Source: QHXQ01 sp036389375
Lineage (GTDB): Bacteria > Acidobacteriota > Blastocatellia > Pyrinomonadales > Pyrinomonadaceae
Direction of reading: 5' to 3'
Length of the DNA: 23,246 bases
Assembly: GCA_036389375.1 (NCBI GenBank)
Contig: DASVQA010000219.1
Location: forward strand, 1-23,246
The translations under genes were made by a program, and so were the position numbers. Below, one piece after another: positions 1 through 8,605 of this stretch; within the stretch, counting starts at the first letter, position 1; each line of letters starts with the position of its first letter. A model generated the notes under the pieces. The model did not search any database and was not told the origin of the DNA. It was given only the letters and a program-made list of their open reading frames with translations.

Positions 1-3000
1 GTCGTTGATGAGCGGAATCTTGAAGGTCTTGATCGTCTCGCCCGCCGCGAAGCGCAACGTGTCGGTGGTCGTCGCGTAGTCGCAGCGCGCGTAGGCGGTC
101 AGCCCGATCACGTCGCAGCGCACGGGCGCGGGGTCGTCGGCGGTCGCGTAGTCAACTGTGACGGCCGTCGAGATGTCGCCCGTGCGCGTGACGGTGACGT
201 TGGCGACGCCCGCGCCTTCGACCGCGTCGTAGTTGAACTGGTTGAACTGCAAGGTCGTCGTGCCCCCGCCTTGCCCGGAGAGGTTGAAGAGGGCGGACTT
301 GATGCTGCTGGCGAACATGTCGGGGCGGAAGGCGCGCGCCGAAAACTGCTGCGAGTTGACGAGGCGCACGGTCGCGCCATTGGCGACGACCGGATCAAAC
401 TCGGTCGGCGTGCCGCCGTTGGTGCGATAGTGAATGACCGCGCCGGGCGTGGCGCAGGTAATCCGCACGTCAACGAACGGCGTGTTGAACGTGCCGCCGT
501 CGGGGTCGAAGACGGGCGCGCTGACCGTGCCGAGACCGGAGACGCGCACGGGCGTGCCGCGCTGCGTAGTCGAACCGTCGCCCAGTTGACCGAAACCGTT
601 GTCGCCCCAAGTGACGACCGTGCCGTCGTTTTTCAAAGCGACGCTGTGCTGGTTGCCGGCGGCAACCGCCGTGATGCCTGCGAGATTCGGCACTTGCGTC
701 GGCGTCACGGACGGGCCGCCGTTCGTGGTGCGCCCAAGTTGCCCCGCGCCGTTCGCGCCCCAAGTCCAGACCGTGCCGTCGGCTTTGAGCGCGAGCGTGT
801 GGCCTGAGCCACCTGCGGCTGCGCTTGCGCCGGTGATGAGCGGCACTTGTGCCGGGTTAGGATGCGGCGTGAAATCGGGGTTGCCGTAGCCGAGTTGCGA
901 CGAGAAATCGTCGCCCCAAGTCCAGACCGTGCCGTCGGACTTGACGGCGATGCTGAAACCGCTTGAGCCGGTTGCGCCAGCGGCCGCGAAGCGGGCGACG
1001 CCCGTGAGATTTGCGACCTGCACGGGCACGAGCCGCAGCGTGGTGGTTGTGTCGCCGAGTTGGCCGTTGTCGTTTGCGCCCCAGGCCCAGAGCGTGCCGT
1101 CGGCTTTGAGCGCGAGCACGTGCCCGTCGCGCGCCGAGATGGCGGTGACGTTGTTGATTGCTACCTGCACCGGCTGCACTGCGTTCGTCGACGTGTTTGC
1201 GCCGAGCGCGTAGCTCGCGCCCCAAGTCCAGACCGTGCCGTCGGCTTTGAGCGCGACGCTATGGAAATCCCCGGCCGCAACGGCCACGACGCCCGCAAGA
1301 TTCTGCACCTGCGCGAACGTGTGCCGCTCGTTGCCGCTCGTGCCGTCGCCCAACTGCCCGTAGCCGTTATAACCCGCCGCCCAAACCGTGCCGTCCTGCC
1401 GCGCGACGAGCGTGTGCCCGTTGCTCAAGGCAACTGAAGCGACGTTTGTGAGGCCGAGTTGCACGGGCGTGGTGTACTGGCCTGTCGAGCCGTCGCCGAA
1501 CTGGCCGGAGAGATTTTCGCCCCACGCCCAGAGCGTGTTGTCGGTCTTGATGGCGAAGGTGGAATTGCGCCCGGCGGCAATGGCGCGCACGTTAGTCAGC
1601 CCCGTGTCGTTGACGACGAAGGTCTGCAATGCGTAAGCGTTGTTGGCCGGGTTCGGGTCGAGGCGCACACTTGAGGCGCTTGCGTTGAGCGTGAGCGTCG
1701 TCCCCGGCGGCGCGTTCACGCGCACGCGGATGGTGAACTGTATCGTCTCGGTGAAGAAGCCGGAGATGGGGCCGGTGCTGCCGTTGACCGTGCCGCCGTC
1801 AGTGCCGCTGGCGGGGCCTGTGCAAGTGCCCTGCACGGCGTTCGTCGAGCAGGAGAGGAAACTCGTGCCCGGCGGTAACTGTGCCGTAAACGTCGCGCCC
1901 GTCAGATCGCTCGGGCCGAGGTTGTGTACGTTGACCGTGTAGGTCAACGTCTGCCCGGTGCTGACGGGCGCGGGCGTGGCCGACGAGGTCACTTCCAGAT
2001 CGGCGCTCGGCGGCGGCGGCAGGTTGCGCGGCGTAAAGACGACCGTCGCGGCGTTCGATAGATCAATGGCGCTCGTCTCTGAGGTGTGCGTCGTGACGAC
2101 GTAGGGGTCGGGCGAGCCGCCGGAGAGACCGACGACCGGATGCACGCTCTGATTGCCGTTGCCATAACGGATGATGATCGTGCCGTTGCGCTGCAACTCG
2201 ATCTCGAAGTTGACGGGTTGCTGCGCGCTACAGTTTGGACTGTAGGTTAAGCCCTGCCAACGGAAGATGACGCGGTCGGGATCGGGCGTGACCACGTAGA
2301 TGTCGTCGCCGGCGCGACAGTCCGTGCGCAGGTCGTCCCAGAGACCGGCGATCATCGTCAGATGATTCAGGTGCTCGACGGTCGGGATCGCGCCGTCGGT
2401 TGAGCCGACGCGCGGCAGGGGCGTGACGAAGTCGGGCGGAATCGGCACGTAGATCGCGCCGTTGGTTGAGACGGCGACGCTGGAATTCGAGCGCCCGAAG
2501 AAGGGGAACTGGAACGGGAGCGAGACGAACGTCTGTATCTTGTCGTCGGCGCGCAGGCTGAGCGCGCTGCCGCCGGTTGAGAGCGGGGCGGGCGCGGCCG
2601 TTGTCACAACATAAGGGTCGGCGGTCGCGGCTGTCAGCGCCACGCCGACGACCGACTCGGTCGAGTTGCCCGCGTTGTCGTAGGTCTTGAGTCGGAGGAG
2701 ACCGCCCGTGTGTTTGAGCGGCAGGTTGACGGTGATGCTCTGCTGCGTGCCGGGCGCGGCCGGGCGCGAAACGGCGATCAACTGCTGTTCGCTGTCGGGC
2801 CGGTCGCTGTAGCGCAGTTCGTAGAAGGCGGCTTGCCCCGTCGTGCCATCGTCGCCGGGCGCTGTCCACGTGAGCGTGACGGCGCGCACGTTCTGCGCCG
2901 TCACGCGCAGATTTGAGACGAACGCGGGCGGCGTCGTGTCGTGCTCGGCGACGGCGGCGAGCGCCTTGTCCACGCGCAGGCGACGGCCCGTGCCGGTCGG

Positions 3001-4431
3001 GGCGCTGTTGAACGGGTCGCCGTTAAAGATGAGCGCGGCGCGCAGTGCGCCGACCGAGATGTTCGGGTTCGCAGCGCAGACGAGCGCCGCCGCGCCTGCG
3101 ACGTGCGGCACGGCCATGGATGTGCCGGAGAGCGTGCCGTAAGCGCCGCCGGGCAGCGTGCTCAAAATGTCTTGACCGGGCGCAGCCATCGTGACCGTGC
3201 GCAGCCCCGTGTTTGAGAAGGACGCGAGGTCGTTAAAGCGCGTCATAGCGGCGACGGAGATGACGTTGGGCGCGTCGTAGCCGGCCGGGTAGTCGGCGGC
3301 GAAATCCGTGTTGAAGGAGACATCACCGCTGCCGGGCACGGGCACGCCGTTGCCGGCGGCGGCGACGAACAGTATGCCGGACTGCGCGAGCGCGTTGACG
3401 AGGTCGAGTTCGGCGCGCGAGTAGGCTGGCCCGCCGTAAGAATTATTGAGCACGCGTATGTTCGCGCCCTGCGTGCCGCCGGACGTGGCCCAACGGTCGC
3501 GCATCAGCTTGGCGTAGGCGAACACGCGCGCCAGATCGGCCGTCGTGCCGTTGCCGTCCGCGCCGATGAACTTCAAGGACATCAGGCTCGTCTGCCAGTT
3601 GACGCCGACGACGCCGATGCTATTGTCGCCCGTCGCGCCGATTGTGCCGGCGACGTGCGTGCCGTGCCCGTCAATGGGCGAGCCGTCGAGCGCCGTGCCG
3701 GGGCCGTCGTAGACGCTCGCATCGTTATGGACGAAGTCGTAGCCGTTTACGTCGTCCACGTAGCCGTTGTTGTCGTCGTCAACGCCGTTGCCGGGAATCT
3801 CGCCGGGGTTGTGCCAGATGTTGGCGGCCAGATCAGGATGGTTGATGTCTATGCCTTCGTCCACCACGCCGACGACGATGCTGCGGTCGCCCGTTGTCGT
3901 GTTCCAAGCCGTCTCAGCGCCGATGTCATTGCCCGCCTGAGCCGTGTTCTTAAGCGCCCACTGTTCGGCGTAGCGCGGGTCGTTCGGCGCGCGCAGCTTG
4001 TGGCGCAGGTAGTTCGGCTCGGCGTAGAGCACGTCGGCGCGGGCATTGAGAGCCGCGACGGCGCTTTCCGTCTGCTCAGGCGCGACGCGCGCGAGGCGCA
4101 GGCCCTCGACCGCATCCGAGGCCGCGAAGCGTTCGACCTGCACGGGCAACTCGCCGCGCTCCGTGCTCAACGTCATGACCTGCGGCGCGGCAAATTTGCC
4201 GTGCCCAGCATCGTCGCCGCGAAAGCGCACCAGAATTTCGCCGGGCACGAAATCGGCGCGCGGGGCCGTCTTCGCGCCCTGCGCGCCGGTATCCGTCGTG
4301 TCGGACTGCGCGCCCGCGTGCGAGCCGCGCGCGAGAAGGACGAAGCAGGCGAGCAGTGCTAAGGTGCTGAAGGCAACGGCGCGGGCCACACGGGGGCGCA
4401 AAAATTTCCGTTGAAAGAGCGAGGAGGTCAT
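1..4431 (-). CDS. Giant secreted S8 (subtilisin-like) protease with RCC1 repeats and Calx-beta, 3' end outside window
   Basis: Open from an ATG at 4431 to base 1 without a stop: 1477 codons, C-terminus cut by the window edge. A signal peptide (about residues 1-42, ending near AGAQ) is followed by a short propeptide-like region (FVPGEILVRFRG). The S8 catalytic triad is visible: Asp191 in VVDEGIDINHPDL, His259 in GHGTHVAG, Ser438 in GTSMAVPHVAG, with the oxyanion Asn361 in AAAGNG. Then come a fibronectin-III-like segment (about 505-600), a segment with PFQFPFFGRSNSSV (about 610-800), a DUF11-like domain (about 807-924), about seven RCC1-type repeats (about 944-1300; WxWGxNxxGQLG), a chitobiase C-terminal-like beta domain (about 1297-1380) and the start of a Calx-beta module. 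Known role of S8 enzymes: extracellular proteolysis. The propeller may bind substrate or anchor the enzyme (inference). The start has only a weak ribosome site, but the signal peptide supports it. Confidence 0.9.
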   Translation of the reverse strand, partial: MTSSLFQRKFLRPRVARAVAFSTLALLACFVLLARGSHAGAQSDTTDTGAQGAKTAPRADFVPGEILVRFRGDDAGHGKFAAPQVMTLSTERGELPVQVERFAASDAVEGLRLARVAPEQTESAVAALNARADVLYAEPNYLRHKLRAPNDPRYAEQWALKNTAQAGNDIGAETAWNTTTGDRSIVVGVVDEGIDINHPDLAANIWHNPGEIPGNGVDDDNNGYVDDVNGYDFVHNDASVYDGPGTALDGSPIDGHGTHVAGTIGATGDNSIGVVGVNWQTSLMSLKFIGADGNGTTADLARVFAYAKLMRDRWATSGGTQGANIRVLNNSYGGPAYSRAELDLVNALAQSGILFVAAAGNGVPVPGSGDVSFNTDFAADYPAGYDAPNVISVAAMTRFNDLASFSNTGLRTVTMAAPGQDILSTLPGGAYGTLSGTSMAVPHVAGAAALVCAANPNISVGALRAALIFNGDPFNSAPTGTGRRLRVDKALAAVAEHDTTPPAFVSNLRVTAQNVRAVTLTWTAPGDDGTTGQAAFYELRYSDRPDSEQQLIAVSRPAAPGTQQSITVNLPLKHTGGLLRLKTYDNAGNSTESVVGVALTAATADPYVVTTAAPAPLSTGGSALSLRADDKIQTFVSLPFQFPFFGRSNSSVAVSTNGAIYVPIPPDFVTPLPRVGSTDGAIPTVEHLNHLTMIAGLWDDLRTDCRAGDDIYVVTPDPDRVIFRWQGLTYSPNCSAQQPVNFEIELQRNGTIIIRYGNGNQSVHPVVGLSGGSPDPYVVTTHTSETSAIDLSNAATVVFTPRNLPPPPSADLEVTSSATPAPVSTGQTLTYTVNVHNLGPSDLTGATFTAQLPPGTSFLSCSTNAVQGTCTGPASGTDGGTVNGSTGPISGFFTETIQFTIRVRVNAPPGTTLTLNASASSVRLDPNPANNAYALQTFVVNDTGLTNVRAIAAGRNSTFAIKTDNTLWAWGENLSGQFGDGSTGQYTTPVQLGLTNVASVALSNGHTLVARQDGTVWAAGYNGYGQLGDGTSGNERHTFAQVQNLAGVVAVAAGDFHSVALKADGTVWTWGASYALGANTSTNAVQPVQVAINNVTAISARDGHVLALKADGTLWAWGANDNGQLGDTTTTLRLVPVQVANLTGVARFAAAGATGSSGFSIAVKSDGTVWTWGDDFSSQLGYGNPDFTPHPNPAQVPLITGASAAAGGSGHTLALKADGTVWTWGANGAGQLGRTTNGGPSVTPTQVPNLAGITAVAAGNQHSVALKNDGTVVTWGDNGFGQLGDGSTTQRGTPVRVSGLGTVSAPVFDPDGGTFNTPFVDVRITCATPGAVIHYRTNGGTPTEFDPVVANGATVRLVNSQQFSARAFRPDMFASSIKSALFNLSGQGGGTTTLQFNQFNYDAVEGAGVANVTVTRTGDISTAVTVDYATADDPAPVRCDVIGLTAYARCDYATTTDTLRFAAGETIKTFKIPLIND

Positions 4432-4627
4432 AACGTTCTTTTAGTACCTGCGAATGTGGATTGACTGTTTAAGCCCCGGTTCGGACTGCTGGCGGGTGAG
4501 CAATCAAACGCGGACAAGACACGCGCCGAATGGCAGGACGATGAGCCTCTTCAGGTCGGCCAGTTGAGACCAGCGCCCCCCAAAACAAAGAGAGATATTA
4601 ACCGATGAGCCACCCGCGCGGCAAATT

Positions 4628-4646
4628 GGCGCGGATTAGACGCGCC
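4628..4646 (-). terminator. Possible weak hairpin after the redoxin gene
   Basis: A 6-bp perfect stem (GGCGCG / CGCGCC) with a 7-base loop lies 9 bases beyond the stop codon of the minus-strand redoxin gene. There is no clear T-run behind it, so termination is only a possibility. It sits at the expected end of the thiol-redox operon, before the gap of the S8 protease gene. Confidence 0.25.
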
Positions 4647-4654
4647 CGACGCCT

Positions 4655-5323
4655 TTATGGCTGCTTGGCAGTTGGCGCGGCCGGCGCTTTATTTGCGGCC
4701 GGCGCGACGGGCACGACCGGCGCATCCGTCGCCTTCAACTTCAATTTTTCCCGGATGAACTGTTCCGCCTCTGCCTCGACCAATTCGCCGTTGACGACCC
4801 AAGCCTTCTCCGTCAGCACGTCGCCGTCGTGCTTCAGTTTTTTCGGCAAGAGGAAGATGTTGTAGGGCGAACCCCACTTGCGCGTGTCGCCGGTCAGTTG
4901 GCGATAACCGTAGTGCGTCGTCTTGTCGCGCGCATCACGCGCATCGGACTCGACGACGATTGGATAGGTCACAGGGTTGTCGTGAAAGAACATCTGCCGG
5001 TCGGACGGCGTGCCGTACTCGCTGACGGCGATCACGTCGAAGCCGAAGGGGTGATATTTCTCGTAGAGCCGCGCCACGACCGGCGCTTCGTTCCGCCAGT
5101 TGTGACACCAAGGCGCGAAATAGACCACGAGCGCCAGCTTCTTATCCTTCGCCCAATCGCGCAGAGTGATGTCGGCTGCGCCCTCCGTCGCGTGCTTGTA
5201 CGTCCAGTTCTTATAATTGAGCTTCTGCTCCTTGATGGGCGCGTATTCGTGGCTCTCCGTCTGCGCAAACACAGGCAGCGCGCAGAGGCAAACGAGCATG
5301 ACGAAGATGAAAACTTTACGCAT
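4655..5323 (-). CDS. Secreted thioredoxin-fold (redoxin) protein with one-cysteine active site CHNW
   Basis: 222 residues. A signal peptide (residues 1-20, cleavage after PVFA) indicates export. The thioredoxin-fold core carries VVYFAPWCHNWRNEAPV, where the usual CxxC is CHNW: Cys73 is kept and the second cysteine is Trp76. It is the only cysteine in the mature protein. The cis-proline region is seen as GSPYNIFLL. The C-terminal 25 residues are rich in Ala, Pro and Val. The ATG at 5323 has a GGAG ribosome site at 5332-5335, 8 bases ahead and inside the 18-base gap to the CcdA-TlpA gene, so the two are probably co-transcribed. Without a resolving cysteine it cannot work as a classical thioredoxin; a peroxidase-like, isomerase-like or substrate-trapping role is possible, but no specific function can be assigned. 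Confidence 0.85.
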   Translation of the reverse strand: MRKVFIFVMLVCLCALPVFAQTESHEYAPIKEQKLNYKNWTYKHATEGAADITLRDWAKDKKLALVVYFAPWCHNWRNEAPVVARLYEKYHPFGFDVIAVSEYGTPSDRQMFFHDNPVTYPIVVESDARDARDKTTHYGYRQLTGDTRKWGSPYNIFLLPKKLKHDGDVLTEKAWVVNGELVEAEAEQFIREKLKLKATDAPVVPVAPAANKAPAAPTAKQP

Positions 5324-5341
5324 GATTAAGACTCCGGACTT

Positions 5342-6583
5342 TTATCTTGTGCTCGCGCTGGCAGGCGCTTCGTCGAGCAGTTGTTTGACGGCCGCTTCAA
5401 ACGTGGCGCGATCCTTTTCGCCGATGAAGCGTTGGCGGATGTGGCCGGCGCGGTCGAGGATGTAGGTGGCGGGGCGACCCGGCCCCGTCTTGAACTGTTC
5501 GGGCGCGTCGTCGTTGCTGATCAGCACGGTGTAGTCCTGCCTGATCTCTTTCTGAAACTCGCGCACGCCCGCCGCGTCGTCGTGCGACGTGATGCCGACG
5601 ACCTCGAAGCCGCGCGCACCGTAAGCGCGCTGCATCTCGTTGAAGTCCACGATCTCCGCGCGACAGGGCAGACACCACGTTGCCCAGAAGTTCACCAGCA
5701 CGACGCGCCCGCGCAAACTCGATAAGCGAAACGCCTGTCCGTCGAGCGTCTTCATCTCAACGTCGGGCGCGGTCTCGAAGGCGGCGGCGCTGCTGCTGGT
5801 CGGCGTGGCCGCGACGGCGGGTTGTCGCCCCTGCGCCCAGCGATTGACGGCCGCTTCCAGACTCGGCAGATTGACGGCGGCGCTCGCCAGCCGCGTGATC
5901 GTGTTCGTGGCGATCAAGAGGCCGATGACGATGAGCAGCACGCCGGAGACGACTTCGACCTTGTGCAGGTGGCGGCGAAACTTGGTGTAGAAGCCGAGGA
6001 ACTTGTTGATGCCCAGCCCCGTCAGCAGAAACGGCACGGCGAGGCCCGCCGCATAAAAAGCTGAAAGCACCAAACCACTTTTCCAGCCACCGCTCGTCGC
6101 GGCGAGACCGAGTATGCCGCCGAGGATCGGGCCGATGCACGGCGTCCAACCGGCGGCGAAGGCGAGGCCGAGCGCGAACGAGCCGAGCATGCCGCGCGGT
6201 TTCTCGTCGGAGAACTTGCGCGTGTCGCGGTAGAGCGCGCCGATCTTCAGCACGCCCATCAACTGCAAGCCGAAGGCGATGATGACAATGCCACCGCCGA
6301 TCCGCAGCCAGCGATTGGTCGTGATGGCTGCGCCGACCGCGCCCGCCGCCGCGCCGAGCAGCAGAAAGATGAGCGACAGCCCCGCGTTGAACGCGAGCGA
6401 GTTGAGCATGACCGCGCGCCGCGCCGTCGTCTGCGAGCCGTGCTCGCCCTTCAGATGCTCCACGCTCACGCCCGAAATCAGCGAGATATAGCCCGGCACG
6501 AGCGGCAGCACGCACGGCGACAAAAACGACGCCAGCCCGCCGACGAACGCGATCAGAATTGTGAACAGATTCAAGCCTTCCAT
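5342..6583 (-). CDS. CcdA/DsbD-type transmembrane thiol transporter fused to TlpA-like thioredoxin domain
   Basis: 413 residues. The first 230 residues hold about six hydrophobic segments (about 5-40, 58-88, 93-115, 133-163, 168-192, 208-230) with the CcdA core cysteines Cys24 (LSPCVLPLVPGY) and Cys149 (AGWTPCIGP). After a linker of about 40 residues comes a thioredoxin-like domain (about 270-413) with WATWCLPC (Cys304, Cys307) and the cis-proline segment RPATYILD. Family knowledge: CcdA/DsbD membrane domains take electrons from cytoplasmic thioredoxin and pass them to extracytoplasmic thiol proteins; here the presumed acceptor is on the same chain. It starts 12 bases after the PepSY gene and ends 18 bases before the redoxin gene, so it is central to the operon. 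The ATG lacks a good Shine-Dalgarno sequence; the N-terminal hydrophobic segment supports the start. An ordinary cytochrome c biogenesis role is an alternative, but no other Ccm/Res genes are here. Confidence 0.93.
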   Translation of the reverse strand: MEGLNLFTILIAFVGGLASFLSPCVLPLVPGYISLISGVSVEHLKGEHGSQTTARRAVMLNSLAFNAGLSLIFLLLGAAAGAVGAAITTNRWLRIGGGIVIIAFGLQLMGVLKIGALYRDTRKFSDEKPRGMLGSFALGLAFAAGWTPCIGPILGGILGLAATSGGWKSGLVLSAFYAAGLAVPFLLTGLGINKFLGFYTKFRRHLHKVEVVSGVLLIVIGLLIATNTITRLASAAVNLPSLEAAVNRWAQGRQPAVAATPTSSSAAAFETAPDVEMKTLDGQAFRLSSLRGRVVLVNFWATWCLPCRAEIVDFNEMQRAYGARGFEVVGITSHDDAAGVREFQKEIRQDYTVLISNDDAPEQFKTGPGRPATYILDRAGHIRQRFIGEKDRATFEAAVKQLLDEAPASASTR

Positions 6584-6595
6584 AACGCGCTAACT

Positions 6596-7111
6596 TTACA
6601 ACGATTGCCCACGCGGAAGCACGCGCCCGTTGCGCCGCGTGCGCCGGAGCGTCAGGTTTAGATAGATGCCGGAGAGCGCGAAGAGGCCCGCCAGCGCGGC
6701 GGCAAAAATCAGGAGCGGCACTTGCCACGCGCCCGCGAAGAAGTAGAAGTGCGCTTGGCGAAAGTAGCGCGTCCGCACACCGGGCGGCGGCGTCTGCGTG
6801 ACCACGCCCGTCTCTGCGTCAATCAACAGCGAGTCCGCGCCCATGCCGCCGACGGCTTGATAGACGGGCCGGCCATCGCGCATCAACAGCGTCAGCGCCG
6901 TGACGGGCAACGACCGCCCGGCAAATTCATCTGCGCGCCGCAACGCCTCCGGCGCGCTCACGCGCACGCGCGCCGCCGCTACAACCTCGACTGCGCCGCC
7001 CTCCACCGCGTTCGGCCACGCATACAGCAGCCCGCTCGTCGCCCATGCCAGCACCGGCACGGCGACAACCAGACCCAGCCAAATGTGCGCGCGATAAATG
7101 AATGATCGCAT
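6596..7111 (-). CDS. Small PepSY-type membrane protein with two transmembrane segments
   Basis: 171 residues from the ATG at 7111. It has an N-terminal membrane segment (about residues 5-30, RAHIWLGLVVAVPVLAW, then SGLLYAWPN), an extracytoplasmic PepSY-like middle (about 45-125, with SLLIDAETGVV) and a C-terminal membrane segment (about 132-160) ending in a basic cytoplasmic tail. Histidines lie in RAHIWLG and QAHFYFF next to the membrane, as in PepSY-associated membrane proteins where such residues may bind haem or metal (inference). A GTG at 7213 is in frame, but the extra 34 residues would be a translation of the degenerate repeat tract in the gap, so I reject it. It lies 12 bases ahead of the CcdA-TlpA gene and probably belongs to the same transcript. 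Function is unknown; membrane electron transfer or metal handling are options. Confidence 0.75.
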   Translation of the reverse strand: MRSFIYRAHIWLGLVVAVPVLAWATSGLLYAWPNAVEGGAVEVVAAARVRVSAPEALRRADEFAGRSLPVTALTLLMRDGRPVYQAVGGMGADSLLIDAETGVVTQTPPPGVRTRYFRQAHFYFFAGAWQVPLLIFAAALAGLFALSGIYLNLTLRRTRRNGRVLPRGQSL

Positions 7112-7135
7112 CTGAAAGGCAGCGACGAATAATGC

Positions 7136-7212
7136 AGTGCCGAGCGGACGAGCGACGAGTGCCAAGCAGGACAAAGTATTTAACTCGTCACCTGTCACCC
7201 CATCACTCGACA
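7136..7212. repeat. Degenerate heptamer-type inverted repeat in the gap before the PepSY gene
   Basis: The gap between the TlpA-like gene and the PepSY gene holds imperfect copies of GAGCGAC / GTGACAG-like 7-base units. The left part (about 7136-7160) is roughly complementary to the right part (about 7185-7212). It resembles a worn version of the clearer repeat hairpins at 11221-11309 and 23181-23246. Confidence 0.4.
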
Positions 7213-7219
7213 CTGTTCT

Positions 7220-8590
7220 TTACTGTTCGGCCAAGAGTTTCTTGATGGCTTTGCCGAGCGCGTCGTCGTTGGTGTCGGTCGCGCCGACCGTGATGAAGCG
7301 GACGTGCCCCTTGCGGTCGATCAGCACGGCGGTCGGGATGCTGCGCACACCGTAGTGCAACTCGTTCGCGTCGTTGTTGGAGACGGCGAAGCCGTAGGGC
7401 AGGTGCATCTCTTTTTTGAAGGCGCGCAGGTAGCCGAGTTCTTCTTCCGGCGTGAGCGGCGCGCTGCGCACGCGGCCGTAGAGTTGCGTGACGCCGATCA
7501 CGACCAGCCCCTGATTTTTGTATTTCTCGTGCAGCGATCTCAACTTCGGCATCGTCATCTGGCAGGGGCCGCACCAGGTCGCCCAGAAGTCCAGCAGCAC
7601 GACGCGCCCGCGCAAGGAGGCGAGCGTGGCCGGTTTCTGATCGATCCAGTCAATGATGCCGCCGATCTCCGGCGCGGCGACCTCCGTCGTGGCGCTGGCC
7701 ACGAGTGCCTGCGTGGCGGCGTCGGCGTGCCCGTGTTGCGCGAGCATCTCGGCGGCGTCCGCATAGACGTGCGCGGCCGGCGCGCTCAGCCCGAAGCGCA
7801 GCAGTTCTTCGAGCACGGCCACGGCTTCCGCGTCCTGTTTCAACTTGAGCTTAAACTGCGCGAGCGCCAGACCCGCGTTGCCCACGAGGCGGGCGCGCTG
7901 CGCCGCATCAGCGAGCTTCGTCTGCGGGTCTTTCGCTAGCTGATAAGCCGTCAGGGCGTGCGCCGCGCCGGCTGCGATCTGCTTGTCCTTGTAGTAGGCG
8001 TTGCTGAGCGCGTTGTGCAGACGGAAGAGTTCGACCGGCTTCTGCGGCTCGCCCTGCGCGTAGGCGGCGAGCATCGCTTCAGCTTCGGTGAACTGGTTTG
8101 TGCCGGCCGCCTGCGTGCTGATGACGAAGCGCGCACGCTGCAAGAAAGCTTTGTCGGCATCGGGGCTGGCGGTCAGGAAGCTGCGCAACTGCGGGAGCGC
8201 AAGTTCGGGCCGCCCGGCGAGCATGTAGAGCAGACCGAGATAGTAATTGTCCGTGTCCTTGAGTTGCCCGCGCGCGACGAGTTGCGCTGCGTGCTGCGCG
8301 GCCAACTCGCGCTGCTGCTGCAAGACCTGCGCTTCAAGCTGCACGCTGTAGGCCACTTTGCTGCGCTTGAACTCATCGAACTTCCGTTCGTCGTAACCGT
8401 CGGCGTCGGCAAAAAGCACGGCCGCGTCGCTCGGCAGCGTCGAAGGCGGCAGCGCCGCAGGCTCAGGCGCAGCGGTCGGCTCAGCCTTGCGCGCGTCCCG
8501 CGCCGCGCCCGACTGGGCCCGACCGGCCGGCGCATAAAACAACGCGACACTAAATAATAGTGCGCCGATCAACATGAAAAGCTGCTTCAT
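7220..8590 (-). CDS. Secreted TlpA-like thioredoxin with long helical (TPR-like) N-terminal region
   Basis: 456 residues. A signal peptide (about 1-25, ending AGRAQ) precedes an Ala/Pro-rich stretch and a long helical region (about 65-300) with TPR-like character (NYYLGLLYMLAGRPELALPQL and similar). The C-terminal domain (about 310-456) is TlpA/thioredoxin-like: a WIDQKP linker, FWATWCGPC with Cys340 and Cys343, and the cis-proline segment SIPTAVLIDRKG. CGPC is the classical thioredoxin motif, so thiol reduction or exchange outside the cytoplasm is likely. It lies 15 bases after the paralogue at 8606-9991, with which it shares an identical 56-base block around the active site. It is probably a client of the CcdA-TlpA membrane protein encoded two genes downstream. 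The helical part may bind a partner (inference). Confidence 0.88.
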   Translation of the reverse strand: MKQLFMLIGALLFSVALFYAPAGRAQSGAARDARKAEPTAAPEPAALPPSTLPSDAAVLFADADGYDERKFDEFKRSKVAYSVQLEAQVLQQQRELAAQHAAQLVARGQLKDTDNYYLGLLYMLAGRPELALPQLRSFLTASPDADKAFLQRARFVISTQAAGTNQFTEAEAMLAAYAQGEPQKPVELFRLHNALSNAYYKDKQIAAGAAHALTAYQLAKDPQTKLADAAQRARLVGNAGLALAQFKLKLKQDAEAVAVLEELLRFGLSAPAAHVYADAAEMLAQHGHADAATQALVASATTEVAAPEIGGIIDWIDQKPATLASLRGRVVLLDFWATWCGPCQMTMPKLRSLHEKYKNQGLVVIGVTQLYGRVRSAPLTPEEELGYLRAFKKEMHLPYGFAVSNNDANELHYGVRSIPTAVLIDRKGHVRFITVGATDTNDDALGKAIKKLLAEQ

Positions 8591-8605
8591 AGCTCTACTC
8601 TTTAA

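Noticed and set aside
3655..4362. 235-residue plus-strand frame opposite the S8 protease
   Set aside because: The protease triad lies on the other strand in this interval; the plus-strand product has no recognisable features.
7112..7213. Longer start for the PepSY protein (GTG at 7213)
   Set aside because: The extra residues are a translation of repeat-like DNA, and the membrane segment starts right after the ATG at 7111.
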